This document shows positions 16,537 to 25,595 of a DNA stretch of 36,623 nucleotides, piece after piece. Under the pieces are notes generated by a model, which was given only the letters and a program-made list of their open reading frames with translations, did not search any database and was not told the origin of the DNA. Numbering within the stretch: position 1 is the stretch's first letter; each line of letters begins with the position of its first letter. Location: assembly GCA_021409285.1 (NCBI GenBank), contig JAGFND010000010.1:1-36623 (forward strand). The letters are read 5' to 3'. A program made the translations under genes and the position numbers. The DNA comes from Candidatus Methanoperedens sp. GTDB taxonomy: Archaea > Halobacteriota > Methanosarcinia > Methanosarcinales > Methanoperedenaceae.

Positions 16537-19500
16537 ATGAAAAAAACTCTGTTCATAGCAGCATTACTTACATCAATTGCATTGATGAATGCGGGCAGTG
16601 CTCTTGAATGCATGTATTGCCACCAGTTTGATTGGATAGAATTCCCCCTGATCAACATATCTTTTTTCGGGGTTCATGCGGATGTAAATTCAACCGATGG
16701 AGTGGGAAATCTCACAAGTGCTGATTGCATTGCATGTCATTATACAGCCAATACTCTGGTATTCCATGGTTCTTCTGTATCCACATATACATGTGAAGAT
16801 TGCCATATCCGTGGAGTAGTTCCGTCTGCCCCGAGAATCTATAATCATAATAGGAACGCTAATGTGTCTGTAACGGCTTCTTGCGGTGATTGCCACAACA
16901 AGACCTCAAATCTGTTCAGGTTTAGTGCCAATTCAAGCGCGGCCCACTATGGAAGGAATCCAAGCTCAAGCCTACCTTCGGGTGAGCAGTATTGTGGTTT
17001 TTGCCATGACAATTCATCATCAGTTTACAGTGATGTCATGCAGAACCAGAATAATATTATGATAGGCAAACACACATCCGGTATAATTAATCCTGGCCAT
17101 CCTGCCGGCCATCCAGATTGCACAAGCTGTCACGGGACCGACAGCCTCCACGGCCCAAACCTGACAAAGCCCGTTCTTGATTCGGGATTCTGTAATAATT
17201 GTCATAAGAATGATCCACTGAAAAAGGACATGCATGCGGGAAAATTAGAATGCATCCAGTGTCATACGGATACGGCTAACGATATTCATAATATTAAATA
17301 TTTACTTCAGGACGGAACATATCGCAGCATAAATGCTACCGATTGCTATGATTGTCACGGATATCCATTTTCTTCCTTCAGAGTGCCATTTTCCACCGCT
17401 AACTGCACGACCTGCCACCTGGGGAACGGTGTAATAAAGTTTGCACAAGCCCCACGTTTTCCTTCGCCGATGAAGCACAGCTCAAATCCGGTTTCAGGTG
17501 GACTTTGGAACGGTTCACAACCAGCATATTGGGGCGATCAGGTTAGCGCCTGCAAATATTGTCATGGAGATACCCTTCATAATACAAATGCTCTGGGAAA
17601 TATTTCGAACATCAAATCCGGGAACGCTTTTAACCAGAGCATAACAAATTCAAGTTTCTGGTGTGCTAATTGCCATTACCAGGGTGTTCCATCAGGAAAT
17701 TATTCATATAATGGTACATCATTTAATCCAGTGCCGCCTGAAATAAAGAACAATTCTGGGCTTGTTCCGTTTAAGGCAAGTGATGGGACTTCTTTCTATA
17801 ACCATTCCCTTGGCGGATATTCCGATGCAACGTGCATTCTGTGCCATGGGGCTAATTTCCCGACAACAACTTCTTTTTTTATCCATAACGTCAGCACCGG
17901 CGGAGGTGGGCGGAATTGCATCTCATGTCACGATATTGGAGGAGGGGGTGCACCTTTAGATAGAAGGGTAGATGTTGTTTCGTTCAATAATAGTGTGCAT
18001 TATAGCCTGAATGGCGGCGGTAACGGAGCATGCTGGGCATGTCACGGGGATGGGAATGGAAGCGAGAACGCCCAGCCTGCTGGAGGCCATCCGCGAAATT
18101 ACAGAACCCCAAAAAACTGCAATAACAATGACTGCCATTCGATATCGCAGTCCCGCTTCAAGGAGCCAATGGTGTATTCACATTTCCTGAATGCGAGCAG
18201 GAACAGCAATCCCGGTAATGTTACAGATTTTAATATTACAACATCAGCTGGATGCGAAATATGTCATATTAACAGTATTATAAAAGATGATGACATTCCG
18301 GACGTTGCAAAAGTATCGCATTATGGATCAAAACAAGATCTCCTGGATTCTTTCAATTGCATATATTGCCATCTTGATGAAGATAACAGCGAGAGATGGG
18401 GAAATGCAACTCTGATAAATAAGAACCGGACTGTGCTTACACAACTTGAAAAAATGAAAAATAATTTCATTCTTTTTGAGGGTGATAGCTTCTATCTTGG
18501 TGAAGGATATTTTTTGAAATTAGTCGAGATTTCAAATAATAGGGAGGAAGCTTTTATCCAGATATTTCATGAAGATAATAAAGTGGACGAAACATCGCTT
18601 GGGCCAGGTTCCGAATATATATACGAAAAGGAGATAACTATCGATAATTCAACTTTCAAAACCCCTGCACTCATCCTGAACATAACTTCAATATTCAAAG
18701 GAAATAGGAGCTTTGTTCAATTCGAGGGATCAAGATTAAGAAAGATCCATACAGAAAATGAAAGCAGGAACAGCGCATGTTATGCCTGCCATCTGTATCG
18801 GTATTCAGGCAATAAACAAAGATATCTTGTGATTGACAAGGAATATAAAGAAAATGCCGATAAAGATATATTATATCTTTCCAGGGTTTTTCTGGATTTC
18901 AAGTCAGAAAATAAGAACAAGATATACTTTAATGATGAAGATTATGTATTCAACCAGACAGAAATCGATTTTGGAAAACACATATCTTATTCTTTTCTTC
19001 AAAAAAGCATGAAGGAAAGGGAAACATGGGATATCGCAGACGGTTATTCTTTAAAGATCAATGAGGTAAGCACGGATAGCGAAAAGGTATGGCTGGATCT
19101 GGTAATAAATAATAGCATCGTTGATGACAGGGTGGTCGCTCTTGGCTCAGAATATAATTATACTCCAGGGATCAAATATAATGGATATTCCGAAAGAAAT
19201 GTCACTATATTTTCCGCAACAATTTCTTCGATCTTCCAGGGAAGTCCGAATTTCGTTATACTTAAAGATGTTATGGCAATATCTCCTGATATCTTCAAAA
19301 TCAATGGGAATACTACTATTTTTGGTTATAACAGCAGCTGGTTAAGAACCAATGATACGATAACGGTGGGAAAAATACCCCCGGATTTTCATTCACCCAA
19401 CATGTTCACAGATCAAAGGAAATGGGGAGATTGCGTCATTTGCCATGATTCATCAAACAACATAAGGATCAAAGATGTTGATGCAATTTCATCCAGGCTG

Positions 19501-20208
19501 GGAAAACACCTTCATTTGAATGAAAATGTTTCGAACAGATCTTTTTTATCTGATCCTATAGACAAAGCATGCTGGGCATGCCACACAAATGGGACGGAAC
19601 CGGATATGCATTCCCCGACATATATTATTCCAAGGGATTGTAAATCATGTCATGTATATCAATTAGCTCCTGTTTTTGGCGCGATAAATATCAGTGATGA
19701 GCCACATGCATCTGAAAAAAACTGTGGCTCCTGTCATCTTGTCAAATCTCATGTTTTAATAAGGTATCAGGTATCCCCTGTAATAAATGAGGCGTCAGTA
19801 TCACAGGGAGTTATCAGTAGAAATATAACAGTTGAACTTTCAGCAAAAGCAAGTGCCGGATATGAAATGAAAATACGTGCAGCAGAGTATTTCCTGGATA
19901 ACATAGGCAATCCCGGAACCGGAACGCCTCTTATTCCATTAGATGGGAAATTCGATTCACAAAATGAAGAACTGACCGCAAATATCAATACAACTGATAT
20001 TCCTGTCGGAGAGCATGTAATATTTGTTCATGCAATGGAAAGGAATAATAGATGGGGTGACTTCTATACTCTCTATCTGAATGTTACAATACCAAAAAAA
20101 TCACAATCAATAGGAACAAACATGATATCTACAGGTTTAAGCATTGCGGTATTCTTGATTGTATTGGCTGCGGCATATCTGATGATTACGAGAAGATCCT
20201 GGAAATAA
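16537..20208 (+). CDS. Giant membrane-anchored multiheme cytochrome with S-layer-type domains (22 CxxCH + 1 CX4CH)
   Basis: The 1223-residue protein has a signal peptide (1-23). It carries eighteen heme sites in residues 25-612, of which C-N-N-N-D-C-H at about 528 is the CX4CH variant, and further CxxCH motifs at about 748, 966 and in the 1000-1070 region. Two blocks around 640-735 and 810-925 carry no heme. They share GDSFYLGEGYFLKLVEI / WDIADGYSLKINEVS and a later VxLGSEYxY, the pattern of the Methanosarcina S-layer duplication domain. An Ig-like domain (about 1085-1190, AEYFLDNIGNPGTGTP) precedes one membrane helix (about 1198-1217) and a short basic tail. The order fits a protein anchored in the membrane whose heme wire passes through the S-layer, as described for ANME-2 archaea. 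Function in extracellular electron transfer is inference from family. Confidence 0.93.
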   Translation: MKKTLFIAALLTSIALMNAGSALECMYCHQFDWIEFPLINISFFGVHADVNSTDGVGNLTSADCIACHYTANTLVFHGSSVSTYTCEDCHIRGVVPSAPRIYNHNRNANVSVTASCGDCHNKTSNLFRFSANSSAAHYGRNPSSSLPSGEQYCGFCHDNSSSVYSDVMQNQNNIMIGKHTSGIINPGHPAGHPDCTSCHGTDSLHGPNLTKPVLDSGFCNNCHKNDPLKKDMHAGKLECIQCHTDTANDIHNIKYLLQDGTYRSINATDCYDCHGYPFSSFRVPFSTANCTTCHLGNGVIKFAQAPRFPSPMKHSSNPVSGGLWNGSQPAYWGDQVSACKYCHGDTLHNTNALGNISNIKSGNAFNQSITNSSFWCANCHYQGVPSGNYSYNGTSFNPVPPEIKNNSGLVPFKASDGTSFYNHSLGGYSDATCILCHGANFPTTTSFFIHNVSTGGGGRNCISCHDIGGGGAPLDRRVDVVSFNNSVHYSLNGGGNGACWACHGDGNGSENAQPAGGHPRNYRTPKNCNNNDCHSISQSRFKEPMVYSHFLNASRNSNPGNVTDFNITTSAGCEICHINSIIKDDDIPDVAKVSHYGSKQDLLDSFNCIYCHLDEDNSERWGNATLINKNRTVLTQLEKMKNNFILFEGDSFYLGEGYFLKLVEISNNREEAFIQIFHEDNKVDETSLGPGSEYIYEKEITIDNSTFKTPALILNITSIFKGNRSFVQFEGSRLRKIHTENESRNSACYACHLYRYSGNKQRYLVIDKEYKENADKDILYLSRVFLDFKSENKNKIYFNDEDYVFNQTEIDFGKHISYSFLQKSMKERETWDIADGYSLKINEVSTDSEKVWLDLVINNSIVDDRVVALGSEYNYTPGIKYNGYSERNVTIFSATISSIFQGSPNFVILKDVMAISPDIFKINGNTTIFGYNSSWLRTNDTITVGKIPPDFHSPNMFTDQRKWGDCVICHDSSNNIRIKDVDAISSRLGKHLHLNENVSNRSFLSDPIDKACWACHTNGTEPDMHSPTYIIPRDCKSCHVYQLAPVFGAINISDEPHASEKNCGSCHLVKSHVLIRYQVSPVINEASVSQGVISRNITVELSAKASAGYEMKIRAAEYFLDNIGNPGTGTPLIPLDGKFDSQNEELTANINTTDIPVGEHVIFVHAMERNNRWGDFYTLYLNVTIPKKSQSIGTNMISTGLSIAVFLIVLAAAYLMITRRSWK

Positions 20209-20244
20209 TATGACCGATGCCTGGGTTAAATAAAAAATTAAAAC

Positions 20245-21015
20245 CTAACTATCAATCTCTCTGCATTTCCTTAGCATTTCCTCAAAAGTATATTTTTCTG
20301 GCATTATTTTGACCGTTATCCCGGATTCCGATAAAGTCTCAGCAGTTGGCTTTCCTATCGCTGCAACGGTTTTTTCATTCATGATCCTGATAATTTCATC
20401 TTTTGCATCCATTTCATCGGCAAGTGCAATGAAATTCCTGACCATCATTGTACTTGTGAAGGCAAATATATCGATTTTGCCTGCAAGCGCCTGCTCCATC
20501 AGCTTCTTATGCCTTTCATCCCTGGGGCTGATTATCTGGTAGACCTGGGTTTCATGCACGACTGCTCCTTTCCCGATAAGCCCCCTCACAAGTTCTGGCG
20601 CCCCATGACTGCTGCGTGCTATTTCGATGATAGCCCCTTCAATTCCTGATAGCTTTTCAACAAGCCCTTCCGAACTGTACGATTCAGGAACGATACTCAC
20701 TCTTATTCCATTTCTTATAAGGGCTTTTCTTGTTTTGGGGCCAATAGCAACGACCTGTGTCTTATTGAGCTGTTCGATGAAATCATCGACCATATTCAAT
20801 TTCAAAAGTGTGAATTCAACTCCGTTCGCACTTGTGAAGATCACGTAATCTGCTTCTCCCTCAAGGATCCGGCTGGCAAAAATCTTAAAATCAGGATCAG
20901 TCCTGTCGACCACATCGATCATGGGCGCTGTAATAGTCTTAAAACCCATAGAAACAGCAAGCTTGACTGATTCTGCAAGATACCCAACAGGTCTCATAAT
21001 CGCTATTACTTTCAT
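20245..21015 (-). CDS. hemD: Uroporphyrinogen-III synthase
   Basis: The 256-residue protein fits HemD, which closes and inverts ring D of hydroxymethylbilane to form uroporphyrinogen III. Family features are the two-lobed layout, MRPVGYLAESVKLA at the N-terminus, DYVIFTSANGVEFTLLKL near 76-93, VAIGPKTRKAL, and the C-terminal lobe FAFTSTMMVRNFIALAD and VAAIGKPTAETLSESG. Sequence conservation in this family is low, but the context settles it: it follows cobA by 17 bases and ends the hemL-hemC-cobA-hemD unit. It converges with the big cytochrome, 36 bases away. Confidence 0.9.
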   Translation of the reverse strand: MKVIAIMRPVGYLAESVKLAVSMGFKTITAPMIDVVDRTDPDFKIFASRILEGEADYVIFTSANGVEFTLLKLNMVDDFIEQLNKTQVVAIGPKTRKALIRNGIRVSIVPESYSSEGLVEKLSGIEGAIIEIARSSHGAPELVRGLIGKGAVVHETQVYQIISPRDERHKKLMEQALAGKIDIFAFTSTMMVRNFIALADEMDAKDEIIRIMNEKTVAAIGKPTAETLSESGITVKIMPEKYTFEEMLRKCREIDS

Positions 21016-21032
21016 GATCAGAAATGTGAATT

Positions 21033-21776
21033 CTATATCCGGCCAAGTTCCCGGTGGAGTTTTACAACATCCCCTATGACAGTTATCGCAGGAGCTCCCA
21101 CCTTTCTTTGTTTGCAGAGTCCCACGATATCGGCTAATGTTCCGACAGTGACCCTCTGGTCAGGACGTGTCCCTTTTTCAATGACTGCAACAGGCGTGTC
21201 AATGGATTTACCATTCTTGATAAGTTCTTTCACATTGTGTTCCAGCATGCTCACACCCATAAGAATGACAAGTGTCCCTTCAAACTTAGCAAGAAGTTCC
21301 CAATCAAGACGGGTTTCTTCTTTTGTGGGGTCCTCGTGGCCTGTGATAAAAGTGACCATTGAAGCATAATCACGGTGAGTAACAGGAATTCCTGCATAGG
21401 CCGGTACAGCTATGGCTGATGTAATACCAGGCACTACCTCAATCTTTATCCCTTCTCTTGCAAGCGCCTGCGCTTCCTCGCCTCCGCGTCCGAAAAGATA
21501 CGGGTCGCCGCCTTTTAATCGTACAACGATCTTGCCTTCTCTTGCTCTTTTCACAAGCAATTCATTGATCTGCCATTGTGATAGCCTGTGATCTCCGGCA
21601 TATTTTCCCACATCTATCTTCTCAGCAGAATCCGGAAGCATGCTCAGTATCGCTTCCCCCGGAAGCTGGTCATACAGGATGACATCTGCGCTTTCGATAA
21701 GCCTTTTTGCCTTTATTGTCAATAGTTCAGGGTCGCCAGGACCTGAGCCAACAAGATAAACTTTTCCTTTAGACAT
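21033..21776 (-). CDS. cobA: Uroporphyrinogen-III C-methyltransferase
   Basis: The 247-residue protein is a SUMT, which uses two S-adenosylmethionine to methylate uroporphyrinogen III to precorrin-2, the branch leading to siroheme, cobalamin, F430 and, in this lineage, heme b. Motifs are VYLVGSGPGDPELLTIKA at the start, DVGKYAGDHRLSQ, VVRLKGGDPYLFGRGGEEAQAL and PGITSAIAVPAYAGIPVTHRD. There is no fused CysG-type dehydrogenase/ferrochelatase domain, so that step must be encoded elsewhere. Its start overlaps the end of hemC by eight bases, showing tight translational coupling. Confidence 0.95.
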   Translation of the reverse strand: MSKGKVYLVGSGPGDPELLTIKAKRLIESADVILYDQLPGEAILSMLPDSAEKIDVGKYAGDHRLSQWQINELLVKRAREGKIVVRLKGGDPYLFGRGGEEAQALAREGIKIEVVPGITSAIAVPAYAGIPVTHRDYASMVTFITGHEDPTKEETRLDWELLAKFEGTLVILMGVSMLEHNVKELIKNGKSIDTPVAVIEKGTRPDQRVTVGTLADIVGLCKQRKVGAPAITVIGDVVKLHRELGRI

Positions 21777-22719
21777 GTTTTCCTCTTTTTGCCGCGAACG
21801 TTTTCACTGCTTCGTCAACGAGCGCTCCTCCTCCTATCTGGTATAGGGCGTTCCCAATGCGTTTTGCTTCCTGCACATATTCGGCAGGGTTTATAAATTC
21901 ATCTATTTTTACGCATCGTTTCCCGTCCACCGAAAGAACTTCAGTACGTACATGTATTTTATTTCCTTCTGTTCGTGCAAAAGCGCCAATGGGAACAAGG
22001 CAGCCACCGCCAAGGATTCCGATTATTATTCGTTCAATACGTGTTTCAAGGTGCGTCTTTTCATCATTCAATTCCATGGCTGCGATTTGGGCATCTGTAC
22101 CCTTTTTTGTAACTATGACAACTGTTCCCTGGTTAGCAGACGGGACAAAATCGTCTGGATCGAGGCGTTCTCCTTTCAGATCCCATTTCAACCTCTCAAG
22201 TCCTGCTTCGGCAAGTAAAATACCATCATATTGCCCTTCCTTAAGTTTTCTAAGACGCGTGTCTATATTTCCGCGCAATTCCTTTACAATTAAACCTGAT
22301 CTGAATCTGGATAGCTGGGCACGTCTTCTCAGGCTTGTAGTTCCAATGATCGAACCTTCAGGAAGGTCTTTTAATTTTGTATCGCTGCGCGTAAGCAGGA
22401 AATCATGAGGTGAGTCGCGTTTCAATACCGCTGCTATAACAAGTTCCGGTGGTCGTTCTGTGGGAACGTCTTTCATGCTGTGCACAGCGATATCTATCTC
22501 ACCTGCAAGCATTGAGTCATCGATCTCGCGTACAAAAACCCCGAAACCCTGTACTTCATGCAGCGGCCTGTCGGTGAACGTATCACCTGACGTTTTGATT
22601 ATTTTTATTTCAGTATCTACACCATTTTTTGCGAGGAGATCTTTCACAAAGTTTGCCTGGGCAAGAGCAAGCTTGCTGCCTCTTGTCCCTATGCGCAATG
22701 GTTTTTGGCTATATTTCAT
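21769..22719 (-). CDS. hemC: Hydroxymethylbilane synthase (porphobilinogen deaminase)
   Basis: The 316-residue enzyme polymerises four porphobilinogens into hydroxymethylbilane. Conserved features are [14 protein letters not shown] near 9, HSMKDVPTE with catalytic Asp 84, [27 protein letters not shown], and [13 protein letters not shown] with Cys 240, to which the dipyrromethane cofactor is attached. The length is normal. The start ATG overlaps the hemL stop by four bases (ATGA), so both are one transcription and translation unit. The long run of conserved motifs leaves little doubt. Confidence 0.96.
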   Translation of the reverse strand: MKYSQKPLRIGTRGSKLALAQANFVKDLLAKNGVDTEIKIIKTSGDTFTDRPLHEVQGFGVFVREIDDSMLAGEIDIAVHSMKDVPTERPPELVIAAVLKRDSPHDFLLTRSDTKLKDLPEGSIIGTTSLRRRAQLSRFRSGLIVKELRGNIDTRLRKLKEGQYDGILLAEAGLERLKWDLKGERLDPDDFVPSANQGTVVIVTKKGTDAQIAAMELNDEKTHLETRIERIIIGILGGGCLVPIGAFARTEGNKIHVRTEVLSVDGKRCVKIDEFINPAEYVQEAKRIGNALYQIGGGALVDEAVKTFAAKRGKHV

Positions 22720-23981
22720 TTCAGGTTCCTTTGGTAAGTTTCCATGGTTCTTTCTATGTCGTCTTTCGAATGGGCAAGGGACAGGAAGTTTGTCTCAAAC
22801 TGTGACGGAGGCAAAAAGATCCCGTCATTAAGCATTTTTTTGAAAAATGCATTGAATTTATCCGTATCGCATTTTAGAGCTTCCCGATAATTATAGGGCA
22901 TAGACCCGAAGAACACTTTGAACATGCTTCCCACACCGCTAACGCTGCAATCCGATCCAAGATCAGTTATGATATCTGATAGCCCTGCTCTTAACGAATC
23001 ACCCGCGTCATTTACTCTATCATGAACGTTCTCTTTTTTGAGCGTGTTGATCATTGCAAGTCCTGCTGTCATCGAAACCGGACTTCCGTTAAATGTTCCT
23101 GCCTGATAAACAGGTCCAGCCGGTGAAATTTTCTCCATTATTTCGCGCTTTCCCCCTATCACTCCGATCTGAAAACCGCCTCCAAGGATTTTTCCCAGGG
23201 TTGTCATATCGGGCTTTATACCGTAATACTCCTGCGCTCCGCCCATGGCAAGCCGAAAACCCGTAATTACTTCATCGAAGATCAATACAACATCATTTTC
23301 TTTTGTTAATGCACGAACCTCTTTAAGGTATCCGTCTTTTGGCAGGATCGGCCCGATATTCCCAAGCACTGGCTCCATAATTACTGCTGCCACATCATCT
23401 TTATATACTTCAATGGCTTCTGTCATGGCCTCAATATCATTATATGGGATTTGAAGTGTATTTTTCGTAAAATCCTTCGGGACTCCCAAAGAGTCTGGTG
23501 TGCCCAGGGTGGTTGCCCCGGATCCTGCTTTTACAAGCACGGCATCATGAGCACCGTGAAAGCCACCTTCTATCTTAATAAATTTGTTCTTCTGGGTGAA
23601 ACCTCTTGCCGCACGTAATGCTCCCATTGTTGCTTCTGTTCCTGTGGAGACAAATCGAACCATATCGATACCGGCATAAAGTTTGATTATCTCTTTCGCA
23701 AGTGACACTTCAAGTTCGGTGGGCGTGCCGTAGAGCCATCCATCCGCCAATTGTTTGATCACTGCTTCTTTGATGGCAGGATAGTTATGGCCAAGGAGCA
23801 GCGGCCCATAACCCATTACATAATCGATATAATCGTTCCCGTCAATGTCTGTTATCTTTGAACCGTTTGCGCGTTTTGTATAAAAAGGATATGGTTTTAT
23901 GGCGCGGACGGGACTGCTGACACCACCTGGAAGGACTTTTTTGGCGGCTTCAAATAATTTTCTTGAATTCTCTGTCTTCAT
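22716..23981 (-). CDS. hemL: Glutamate-1-semialdehyde 2,1-aminomutase
   Basis: The 421-residue PLP enzyme converts glutamate-1-semialdehyde to 5-aminolevulinate, the first dedicated tetrapyrrole precursor in the C5 pathway. The PLP-binding Lys is in [11 protein letters not shown] (Lys 264). Other family features are GGVSSPVRA near 20, [18 protein letters not shown] near 110-126, EGGFHGAHD and [11 protein letters not shown]. It is the first gene of the hem unit. hemA (glutamyl-tRNA reductase) and hemB (porphobilinogen synthase), needed for the adjacent steps, are not in this window. No strong ribosome binding site precedes the ATG; a TATA box about 30 bases upstream suggests a nearly leaderless transcript. 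Confidence 0.96.
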   Translation of the reverse strand: MKTENSRKLFEAAKKVLPGGVSSPVRAIKPYPFYTKRANGSKITDIDGNDYIDYVMGYGPLLLGHNYPAIKEAVIKQLADGWLYGTPTELEVSLAKEIIKLYAGIDMVRFVSTGTEATMGALRAARGFTQKNKFIKIEGGFHGAHDAVLVKAGSGATTLGTPDSLGVPKDFTKNTLQIPYNDIEAMTEAIEVYKDDVAAVIMEPVLGNIGPILPKDGYLKEVRALTKENDVVLIFDEVITGFRLAMGGAQEYYGIKPDMTTLGKILGGGFQIGVIGGKREIMEKISPAGPVYQAGTFNGSPVSMTAGLAMINTLKKENVHDRVNDAGDSLRAGLSDIITDLGSDCSVSGVGSMFKVFFGSMPYNYREALKCDTDKFNAFFKKMLNDGIFLPPSQFETNFLSLAHSKDDIERTMETYQRNLK

Positions 23982-24006
23982 GGATTACTAAAATTAGAGG
24001 ATGAAG

Positions 24007-24016
24007 TAATATAATT
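24007..24016 (-). promoter_or_regulatory. TATA box of the hem operon
   Basis: The minus strand reads AATTATATTA about 30 bases before the hemL ATG, giving a predicted start only a few bases ahead of the coding sequence. Confidence 0.45.
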
Positions 24017-24058
24017 TTTCATTTGATTTTCAAGGATCAATATGTGGGCTCAAAACGA

Positions 24059-24240
24059 ATGAAAACAATAAGAATAATTATATCATTGATATTGATAGCT
24101 GTTATCTACAATATAGCGGTATACGCAGAAGATCCTGCTTTTCATCATCTTCTCTGACGGCAAAAGACGTGAATTGCAGGAAATGTCACACTGAAACTCC
24201 ACATATTATTCAGGGATATCTGCTTCGGAAAAAGAAATGA
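24059..24240 (+). pseudogene. Mini c-type cytochrome remnant (signal peptide + one CxxCH), frameshifted
   Basis: From the ATG at 24059 the frame encodes a signal peptide (M-K-T-I-R then a hydrophobic run ending V-Y-A-E-D) and stops at 24155-24157. The neighbouring frame continues from about 24145 with TAKDVNCRKCHTETPHIIQG and ends at 24240 after R-K-K-K. Joined, this is a 55-60 residue exported protein with a single C-R-K-C-H heme site. It is either a damaged tiny cytochrome or the first segment of a larger multiheme protein lost by deletion. A one-base error in the assembly would restore a small intact monoheme protein, which I cannot exclude. Confidence 0.55.
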
Positions 24241-24267
24241 TATCTTCTTTTTTTATTAGGGTAACCT

Positions 24268-24462
24268 TTATTTATTCAGGCAAAAGGATACAGAATATTC
24301 TATGTCAGGGGCGGTTTTCTTGCAGACATGATTTATGAATCGTTCTGCTTCCTCTTTTGACCTGAATCCTTTGACCATTCCCTGTTCCCATTCTACGATT
24401 ATGTCGTGTATTTCGCTGTCTATTTTCTTATATCTGTTGTTTGGTGCATACATATTTTCCAT
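24268..24462 (-). CDS. Small unknown protein, paralog A
   Basis: The 64-residue soluble protein has a charged N-terminus, then IIVEWEQGMVKGFRSKEEAERFINHVCK, then a hydrophobic end EYSVSFCLNK. No family is recognised. A diverged copy lies 3 kb to the right on the same strand (27388-27624), and the shared core is nearly identical. GGGAGG ends about four bases before the ATG, a strong but close ribosome binding site. The beta-strand/helix pattern suggests a compact alpha-beta fold, but that is a guess. Conservation of the protein core between copies despite silent DNA changes argues that it is a real gene. Confidence 0.65.
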   Translation of the reverse strand: MENMYAPNNRYKKIDSEIHDIIVEWEQGMVKGFRSKEEAERFINHVCKKTAPDIEYSVSFCLNK

Positions 24463-24610
24463 TTCCCTCCCACTATTCGTTGGCCTTTTTTAATTGTAAC
24501 AATTATGTTTACGATTTCAACTAATATTAAGCTTTTGGTATAAAAATAAAGCAATATTGCTCAAATCAAGCAATTTTTCCAAAATTAATAAATACATCAA
24601 TTGGAACGTC

Positions 24611-25330
24611 TTAAATTTTTCCTATAATTTTTAATTTTTCTTCTTCAATCTCATATTCATACCATGATGTGGGTAAAGTGGAGAGCCCGACGATCCTTAA
24701 TAAATTCCTATCGTTTTCAGATTTGACTTCTATTATCCCGTCACACAGTTGTTTTAAGGTCGCAATGGTCTGCAGGTCATGAACGCCGCTGTCTACCACG
24801 TAGATTCCCAATGCTCCCATCACTTTTATGCGACCCGTAAGTATATGTAAAAATCTGAAAACCGTTTGAATGTTTGAATACATCAATATTATCGAAAGAG
24901 AATTGATATGAAGCTGTATATTATTGATATTCTTCCCAAAGAAATCTTCAAAAAACTGGCTAATTTTTACTCCTATACTGGTCAAATCTGCAGGGCTGAT
25001 TACCTTTTTAATATTCCCATTTTCAAACGCCTCATCCTCAAGCGTTTTTGAAACACAATCCACAAGACCTATTCTTGATAATGAGAAAGATTTGTTTCTT
25101 CTGAACCGTTCAACTATATTCATTGCAGGTTCACGAGTGGATACAATAATCGCAGCATTTTCATTTCTTGTTAGACTTGCATGCATCGCATGATTCAATA
25201 TGACCTCTTTTCCGCTCATAGGGTGCCCCATCAATATAATATTGGAACCCTTTTTTATCCCGCCGATCGCATCATCCAGTTCTTTAATTCCAAGTGAATA
25301 TTTCTCCTTTCCGATCAAAATTAATTCCAT
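24611..25330 (-). CDS. RecA/KaiC-superfamily protein with degenerate Walker motifs
   Basis: The 239-residue protein has the fold order of archaeal RecA-like signalling ATPases of the KaiC/RAD55/DUF7504 type: LGIKELDDAIGGIKKGSNIILMG, a P-loop, a stretch around IIVSTREPAMNIVERFRR, LHINSLSIILMYSN, and VMGALGIYVVDSGVHDLQTIATLKQLCDGIIEV. The P-loop reads G-H-P-M-S-G-K-E, with Glu where Ser or Thr should hold magnesium. The Walker B-like segment has H-I-N-S-L-S instead of the usual D-S-L-S. ATP hydrolysis is therefore doubtful; it may bind nucleotide or only partners. It is divergent from the FilR1-like regulator with 265 bases between, which suggests a signalling pair (inference). Confidence 0.75.
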   Translation of the reverse strand: MELILIGKEKYSLGIKELDDAIGGIKKGSNIILMGHPMSGKEVILNHAMHASLTRNENAAIIVSTREPAMNIVERFRRNKSFSLSRIGLVDCVSKTLEDEAFENGNIKKVISPADLTSIGVKISQFFEDFFGKNINNIQLHINSLSIILMYSNIQTVFRFLHILTGRIKVMGALGIYVVDSGVHDLQTIATLKQLCDGIIEVKSENDRNLLRIVGLSTLPTSWYEYEIEEEKLKIIGKI

Positions 25331-25484
25331 TATCCCAGCTCTCTTTCTTATTTTAATTCAATATGATATAAAGTTTCCTGAATACTTCAATATTGCCTAA
25401 GTTGAGCAGTAGTTCAGTACGTTAACTATTAAAACATCAAATGAGAATATGGACAAACATGTACATTACGATGAGAATGATGAA

Positions 25485-25580
25485 TTTGAAATAAGGAAAA
25501 AATAAAGAAAAAAAAAAATAAAAATGGCAAATAAAAAAAGGGAAAAAAGAGGAAATAAATAAAAGAAGGAAAAAAACTGG
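25485..25580 (+). other. A/G-rich tract upstream of the regulator
   Basis: About 95 bases almost free of C and very rich in A lie in the shared intergenic region, ending just before GGGAGAG, the ribosome binding site of the regulator gene. A 12-codon frame within it is probably meaningless. It may be a flexible leader or simply low-complexity DNA. Confidence 0.35.
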
Positions 25581-25595
25581 GAGAGCTGAAATGCA

